DNA of 30,722 bases from Candidatus Abyssobacteria bacterium SURF_5 (GTDB lineage Bacteria > Abyssobacteria > SURF-5): positions 1 through 30,722 of the forward strand of contig QZKU01000025.1 in NCBI GenBank assembly GCA_003598085.1. The letters run 5' to 3'. Shown here in pieces: positions 26,607 through 30,722 of this stretch. Position numbers and translations under genes: made by a program. Each line of letters starts with the position of its first letter. Position 1 is the stretch's first letter. Under the pieces are notes generated by a model that was given only the letters and a program-made list of their open reading frames with translations, had not been told where the DNA came from and did not search any database.

Positions 26607-26635
26607 TTGACTTTGCTTTCTGATTATTCTAAAGT
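26607..26635 (+). promoter_or_regulatory. possible promoter in the long intergenic region
   Basis: TTGACT at 26607-26612 and TAAAGT at 26630-26635 have a 17-bp spacer (5 of 6 and 4 of 6 consensus bases). The predicted start near 26642 coincides with an imperfect palindrome, GTAAAG (26642-26647) facing CTTTAC (26657-26662), which could be an operator. The transcript would include the candidate structured RNA and could continue into polX. Confidence 0.3.
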
Positions 26636-26671
26636 GAAAATGTAAAGGGAAATTTTCTTTACCGGCAATCC

Positions 26672-26758
26672 CTGTTCGCGAACTGAAAGAGAGAAAGTGG
26701 CAGCCCGGGAGTGGAGATCTTTCAGACCATCGGGATTGGGTCGGCGGGTTCGCAACAG
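26672..26758 (+). ncRNA. candidate structured RNA, three-helix junction
   Basis: The outer stem pairs CTGTTCGCGAAC (26672-26683) with GTTCGCAACAG (26748-26758), 11 bp with one bulged C. Inside it, directly stacked, are TGAAAGA (26684-26690) paired with TCTTTCA (26718-26724), and GACC (26725-26728) paired with GGTC (26739-26742). The arrangement is a compact three-way junction with no unpaired bases on two of its three sides. I do not recognise a known RNA family, and the fold is drawn by eye only. Confidence 0.25.
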
Positions 26759-26969
26759 AGCCCCACAGCAATATCGGTCAAAACACTCCGATGTCATAAT
26801 TAACGCTGAAGAGAATGTATGATGATCCCCACGGCTCAATGAAAAGCGACCTAACTCAGCTTTCGTAGCCGAGGAGCGGATGTGCTATGCCGGGGCGAAT
26901 CAGAGCAGGCGAGATTGCCGATTCGATAAGCTGCAGACTAATGGGAAAGAAAGCGTTATATTGTGAACC

Positions 26970-28691
26970 ATGAAGAACGCAGAGATTGCTGACATATTTG
27001 ATCGAATTGCCGATATGCTCGAATTCAAAGGCGAGATGGTATTCAAGGTGGCCTCGTACAGGCGCGCTGCCCGCACGTTGCGTGATACGCCGGAGGATAT
27101 CGCCGTCGTGGTCGCAGAGAAACGGCTTTCCGAGCTTGCCGGCATCGGGAAGAGCATGGCGGAGAAAATAGAGGAATACCTGCGGACGGGAAAGATTGCG
27201 AAGTCCGAAGAACTCTGCAAGGGGTATTCTGAGGAGTTCATAGTGATGCTGCAGATTCCGGGAATGGGCCCGAAGAGTCTCGCTGTCATCCACTCGAATC
27301 TCAAGATATCAACCATAAAGGAACTCGAGGCGGCTTGTCTTGACGGGCGGCTCAGCCAACTGCCGGGTCTGGGCGCGAAAAAAGCTGAAAACATATTGAA
27401 AGGAATCGAGTTTCTTCGCCAGTCGTCGAAACGGATCCCCCTGGGCATCGCGCTTCCGGTGGCGGAACAGATAGTGGCGGCCGTAAGGAAATTCAAGGCG
27501 GTCGAGCGCGCTGAAATGGCCGGGAGCCTGCGCCGTATGCGCGATACCATAGGCGACATTGATATCCTCGCCTCTTCGGCGCACCCGCAGGACGCGATTC
27601 ATGCGTTCACCGCGATGCCTGAGGTCAAGCGAGTGCTTGCCGCCGGCGGCACGAAGGCGAGCGTCATCGTGGAAGGCAACCAGCAGATCGATCTGCGCGT
27701 TGTCGAGGAGGAAAGCTACGGATCGGCTCTCCTTTACTTCACCGGCTCGAAGCCGCACAACGTCAAGCTTCGCGACCTGGCGAAGGGCATGGGTCTGAAA
27801 ATTAACGAATATGGAGTTTTCCGCGGGGATCGCAAGATTGCAGGCCGCGATGAAGAGGATGTTTACGATGCGGCTGGGCTCGTGTGGATACCGCCGGAAC
27901 TGCGAGAAGACCGCGGGGAGATCGAGGCCGCCATGGAAAGCAAGCTCCCTCATCTGGTCACCATCGAGCAGATCAGGGGAGACTTGCACGTGCACTCGGA
28001 TTTCAGCGACGGCAGCGCCACGCTTGAACAACTGGCGCGGCGGGCGGAAGACTTGGGGTATGAGTATCTTGCCGTCACCGATCACTCGCAGTCGCTGAAG
28101 ATAGCTCACGGGCTGACCGCCGAGCGGGTCGAAGAAAAGATGGCGCGGATTCGCGAGTTAAACAAAAAATTGAAAAAGATGACGCTGCTGCTCGGCACGG
28201 AACTTGATATCCTGTCGAACGGGAAACTCGATTATCCCGACGAGGTACTCGAACAGTTCGATTGGGTTGTCGCATCGATACATTCCGGATTCAAACAGCC
28301 GGGCGAGAAAATTACGCAGCGCATTATCGCGGCGATGGAACATCCGCTGGTCGATTGCATAGCCCATCCAACCGGCAGGCAAATCGGCAGGCGGGCGCCA
28401 TACGAACTGGACTTGGAAAAGGTGCTTCAGGCGGCCGCCCGGACGGAGACGGCGATCGAGATAAACGCCAACTATGACAGGCTCGACCTCGACGATATCT
28501 GGTGCAGACGCGCGAAGAAGTATGGCGTAAAGCTTGCCATTGGCACCGATGCGCATAAGCTGGAGCATATGAGCATGATCCGCCTTGGCGTCGCCGTCGC
28601 GCGGCGAGGATGGCTCGAACCCCAAGACGTCCTCAATACGCTGCCGCTGAAAAAATTGAGGAGAAAAAGGCCCTGCCTCGCCCGAACGTGA
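26970..28691 (+). CDS. polX: DNA polymerase X with PHP domain
   Basis: The 573-residue bacterial PolX is the standard length and is involved in gap filling and base-excision repair. An N-terminal helix-hairpin-helix region (about 1-150, with LAGIGKSMAEKI and LPGLGAKKAENIL) precedes the polymerase beta-like palm: AGSLRRMRDTIGDIDIL, with metal ligands Asp196 and Asp198 and a third, Asp241, in QQIDLRVV. YFTGSKPHN (256-264) completes the nucleotide site. A C-terminal PHP metal-dependent nuclease domain (about 335-560) has LHVHSDFSDGS, TDHSQS, GTELDIL, IHSG, IAHPTGR and GTDAH. All residues expected for both activities are present. The ATG at 26970 has no clear ribosome-binding site. It is followed 82 bp later by a diguanylate cyclase gene. 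Confidence 0.95.
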   Translation: MKNAEIADIFDRIADMLEFKGEMVFKVASYRRAARTLRDTPEDIAVVVAEKRLSELAGIGKSMAEKIEEYLRTGKIAKSEELCKGYSEEFIVMLQIPGMGPKSLAVIHSNLKISTIKELEAACLDGRLSQLPGLGAKKAENILKGIEFLRQSSKRIPLGIALPVAEQIVAAVRKFKAVERAEMAGSLRRMRDTIGDIDILASSAHPQDAIHAFTAMPEVKRVLAAGGTKASVIVEGNQQIDLRVVEEESYGSALLYFTGSKPHNVKLRDLAKGMGLKINEYGVFRGDRKIAGRDEEDVYDAAGLVWIPPELREDRGEIEAAMESKLPHLVTIEQIRGDLHVHSDFSDGSATLEQLARRAEDLGYEYLAVTDHSQSLKIAHGLTAERVEEKMARIRELNKKLKKMTLLLGTELDILSNGKLDYPDEVLEQFDWVVASIHSGFKQPGEKITQRIIAAMEHPLVDCIAHPTGRQIGRRAPYELDLEKVLQAAARTETAIEINANYDRLDLDDIWCRRAKKYGVKLAIGTDAHKLEHMSMIRLGVAVARRGWLEPQDVLNTLPLKKLRRKRPCLART

Positions 28692-28773
28692 AGCGCGGGG
28701 CGAGCTGACGCAACCTGTTTTTCCGCCGCGAGATCAGAGCGCGGATATCATCTGGAGACTGAGATACGCCCAC

Positions 28774-30258
28774 ATGTATTCTTTCGAACCGGTCATCATA
28801 ATAGTCGCAACGCCGGATGAAAAAGTAAAAGATATTGCCGCCTCTGCGGCGCCTGAACGGTCTGAGGTTCTCTATCCCTCTAACAAAGCTTCATTGTACG
28901 GGCTTCTGATGGATTTGCCGGTCGATGTGCTCCTGATCGAGGAGAATTTCGACAGATGCCCGTTGCTTGACCACCTCCCGATCGTCAAGAAGATGAGCAA
29001 GAACCTTTCGATCGTCGCTGTTCTGGAGGAGAGGGCTTCAGAAGAGATGAAGAAAGTCATTTCGCCCCACGTGTTCGATTTGCTGATGAAGCCGCTTCAG
29101 CAGGATCACGTGCGGCACAAGCTGAAAAATGCCGTCGAGCATGTTCAGCTTCTTCGGGAAGTCAGCTTATTGGAGCAAAGCAAGCAGGCTGCCCGGCCTC
29201 CGTGGCCGGGGGTTCATGCCGTTTCGGAGGAGAGGGAAAACGACGTGTCGGGCCCGTTGCGCCAATTTTTTTCTGCATGCCTCCACCTTCAGGACATTAA
29301 TAAGCTGCTCGATCTCATGGTCGGCGCGTTCTCTGAATATTTCGTCTGCGCAAAGGCGGCGGCCGTCCTTCTTGATGAAGAGACGGGTAAGCTGCAGATC
29401 AGGGCGTCGCGCGGATTCGACAACCAGATTCTTCAATCTATTGAGCTGAATTTTCAGTCGGGCATCTATTTCTGGCTGCGAAAAAACAATCGCATTCTTT
29501 CAGCCCGGGAACTGTCGGCGGCGGTTAACGCAGAGAGCATGGTAGGCGTCGATAAGGAGATGAGGCTTCTGCAAGCTGAGATTGCGTCGCCGCTGTTGGG
29601 TCGGAAATATCCGGTCGGATTCGTAACGCTCGGCCAGAGGTTCAGCGGAGAGCCGTTCTCACCGAAAGAGGCGAAAAGCACATTCTTCCTTGCCAGGCAT
29701 GCGGGGGCGGCGATTGAAAATGCTTTTGTCCTGCAGGAGACAAGACAGCAGGCCGTTCACGATGAATTAACCCAACTCTACAACAGGCACTACTGGAAGA
29801 GAAGCCTCGAGGTCGAGATCGAACGCTCGAAGCGATACGATCGGCCGCTATCGGTTGCCATCTTCGATATCGATCACTTCAAGATCATCAACGACAAGTT
29901 CGGCCATCAGACAGGCGACGAGGTTCTCCGCAGTTTGGCGCGATACATGACCAAAACCTCGCGCCATACCGATGTCATCGGCCGGTACGGCGGCGAAGAA
30001 TTTATCGCGATCCTTCCGGAAACCACCGCCGAACTCGGCTTTTTCTACTGCGAGAGACTGCGCCAGGACGTCGAGCAAAGGCTCGGCGAACAGGAAAGCG
30101 ATGAGTGCATTCATCCCGGTCTCACGATCAGCGGCGGAATGACCACCTGCGACCGCAAAGAAGATACTTCCCAGCGCCTTATCGAGCGCGCCGACCAGGC
30201 GTTGTATGCCGCGAAACGCGAGGGCAGAAACAGAATCCACCAGCAGCTCCCGGCGTGA
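28774..30258 (+). CDS. diguanylate cyclase with pseudo-receiver, GAF and GGDEF domains
   Basis: The protein has 494 residues. Residues 1-125 form a receiver-like domain in which the phospho-acceptor position is Glu56 (DVLLIEEN) and the N-terminal acidic pair is missing, although Lys106 remains; it is probably not phosphorylated. A GAF domain (about 165-325) follows. The C-terminal GGDEF domain (about 330-490) has the active signature GGEEF (406-410), FDIDHFKIINDKFGH, and an inhibitory I-site RHTD (397-400) exactly five residues before GGEEF. It should make c-di-GMP from two GTP and be subject to product inhibition. There is no membrane segment, so it is cytosolic. It could supply c-di-GMP to the MshEN-bearing ATPases encoded upstream, which is inference. 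Confidence 0.94.
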   Translation: MYSFEPVIIIVATPDEKVKDIAASAAPERSEVLYPSNKASLYGLLMDLPVDVLLIEENFDRCPLLDHLPIVKKMSKNLSIVAVLEERASEEMKKVISPHVFDLLMKPLQQDHVRHKLKNAVEHVQLLREVSLLEQSKQAARPPWPGVHAVSEERENDVSGPLRQFFSACLHLQDINKLLDLMVGAFSEYFVCAKAAAVLLDEETGKLQIRASRGFDNQILQSIELNFQSGIYFWLRKNNRILSARELSAAVNAESMVGVDKEMRLLQAEIASPLLGRKYPVGFVTLGQRFSGEPFSPKEAKSTFFLARHAGAAIENAFVLQETRQQAVHDELTQLYNRHYWKRSLEVEIERSKRYDRPLSVAIFDIDHFKIINDKFGHQTGDEVLRSLARYMTKTSRHTDVIGRYGGEEFIAILPETTAELGFFYCERLRQDVEQRLGEQESDECIHPGLTISGGMTTCDRKEDTSQRLIERADQALYAAKREGRNRIHQQLPA

Positions 30259-30280
30259 CCCGGCGAAGGCGGACTGTTAG

Positions 30281-30306
30281 GGGGTCTGGCTCCACGTACG
30301 GAACTC
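30281..30306 (+). repeat. 26-bp direct repeat, unit 1
   Basis: It starts GGGGTCTGGCTCCACGTAC and matches 30446-30471 at 24 of 26 positions. It directly abuts the inverted copy of the 68-bp element, so the two sit together as a composite repeat. Confidence 0.7.
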
Positions 30307-30386
30307 GATGGGGACTGTCCCAAGAATTACGGGCCGCGTCTTTTAGACCGTAGATTCGGGGCTGTCCCCATCGAAAGGAACCAGCC
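30306..30386 (-). repeat. REP-like palindromic element, copy 2 (inverted)
   Basis: This is the reverse complement of the element at 1801-1880. The 68-bp core (30306-30373) differs by one base, and the shared sequence extends through GAACCAGCC at the right end with a small length difference. Near identity over non-coding sequence implies recent duplication or conversion. Confidence 0.8.
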
Positions 30387-30445
30387 AATTCAATCGCCGG
30401 ACACATTCACTGTTCCGGAATTGTTTTTAAGCGAAGGGGACTGAA

Positions 30446-30471
30446 GGGGTCTGGCTCCACGTATGGAATTC
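30446..30471 (+). repeat. 26-bp direct repeat, unit 2
   Basis: Second copy of the GGGGTCTGGCTCCACGTA unit. It is followed by a GAATTC pair and by a 5-bp hairpin GGGGC (30496-30500) facing GCCCC (30504-30508). Confidence 0.7.
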
Positions 30472-30565
30472 ATGCCTTCTTGAATTCGTGGATATGGGGC
30501 TGCGCCCCTGGCGCCTGTCCCCGAAGCTCCCAGTCCGCTCAATCGCCGAAACACCTCACCGTATC

Positions 30566-30722
30566 CTACCACTTGTAGAAAAATCGCTGATCGCTTGTAA
30601 TGACTGTTTTGGGGGTGGCGCCGAGGTCCAGTCCGCGCACCCGCCAGAGTATCCACTTTCCGCTGGGGACCTGATTCCAGATATTTAGCGGCACCGTCCA
30701 TTTCGGCTCGGTCAGCACGATG
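30566..30722 (-). CDS. C-terminal end of a minus-strand protein, truncated by the window edge
   Basis: The minus strand is open from the window end to a TAG at 30566-30568, giving the last 51 residues. The segments VPLNIWNQVPSGKWILWRVR and SDQRFFYKW alternate aromatic and hydrophobic residues like the final strands of a fibronectin-III or immunoglobulin-like domain of a secreted or surface protein. The start codon lies outside the window. Third-position GC and the sensible strand pattern favour a real gene; the family is a guess from the pattern. Confidence 0.6.
   Translation of the reverse strand, partial: IVLTEPKWTVPLNIWNQVPSGKWILWRVRGLDLGATPKTVITSDQRFFYKW

Larger units (their letters stand above)
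26028..26969. other. 942-bp stretch without a convincing gene
   Basis: No frame here shows a recognisable protein or a good ribosome-binding site. It holds a weak minus-strand frame (26081-26329), a cluster of DnaA-box-like 9-mers in an AT-rich stretch (26248-26451), a possible promoter (26607-26635), a palindrome GTAAAG/CTTTAC (26642-26662) and nested inverted repeats that could form a structured RNA (26672-26758). The final 200 bp before polX contain small weak stems only. It is by far the largest gene-free interval in the window. Confidence 0.6.
30259..30565. other. intergenic block of REP-like repeats
   Basis: The 307 bp between the cyclase gene and the minus-strand gene at the right edge contain no gene. 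They hold two copies of a 26-bp GGGGTCTGGCTCCACGTA unit, the second copy of the 68-bp GATGGGGAC element, a GAATTC inverted pair (30466-30471 and 30482-30487) and a GGGGC/GCCCC hairpin followed by GGCGCCTGTCCCC. Confidence 0.7.

Noticed and set aside
26376-26645. 89-codon plus-strand frame in the large gap
   Set aside because: TTG start, no ribosome-binding site, and it runs through AT-rich non-coding sequence with DnaA-box-like sites.
26660-26760. c-di-GMP or other known riboswitch upstream of polX
   Set aside because: None of the conserved loops I know for c-di-GMP-I, cobalamin, SAM or TPP riboswitches is present; RNase P, SRP and tmRNA signatures are also absent.

Overview
The window is about 30.7 kb of moderately GC-rich DNA from a Gram-negative (diderm) bacterium. 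It carries a complete type II secretion core with an outer-membrane secretin, an alanine racemase for peptidoglycan, and REP-like palindromic repeats of the sort seen in Desulfobacterota-like and uncultured deep-branching lineages. No rRNA or tRNA is present, so I cannot place it more precisely. No phage, IS transposase or CRISPR array is visible.

Left arm (1-2385, + strand): an NTF2/SnoaL-like protein, an acyl-CoA dehydrogenase with an unusual active-site residue, and a carboxymuconolactone-decarboxylase-family protein. The 248-bp gap before the last of these holds a stacked palindromic repeat. Left-centre (2390-8894, - strand): mdh and alr, 3 nt apart, then moxR, a DUF58 protein and a membrane transglutaminase, a well-known cell-envelope cassette. 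A 538-bp divergent intergenic region then leads to larA (+ strand), a LarA-type nickel-pincer racemase with every known cofactor and catalytic residue.

Centre (10825-22383, + strand): an eleven-gene type II secretion operon in canonical order, gspC-D-E-F-G-H-I-J-K-L-M, behind a near-consensus sigma-70 promoter. Directly downstream, behind its own perfect-consensus promoter (TTGACA-17 bp-TATAAT), are two further GspE/PilB-family ATPases in tandem. The locus therefore encodes three hexameric assembly ATPases for one visible platform protein (GspF). No prepilin peptidase, pilT or gspN is in the window.

Right arm: a 942-bp stretch with no convincing gene (26028-26969). It contains a cluster of DnaA-box-like 9-mers and a possible structured RNA with three helices. 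Then come polX (PolX polymerase plus PHP nuclease) and a diguanylate cyclase with a degenerate receiver, a GAF domain and an intact GGEEF. The cyclase is interesting because the downstream ATPases have MshEN-type N-termini, a family that in other bacteria can bind c-di-GMP. The right edge holds REP-like repeats and the last 51 codons of a minus-strand protein that runs out of the window. One 80-bp element occurs at both ends (1801-1880 and 30306-30386) in opposite orientation, bracketing about 28 kb.
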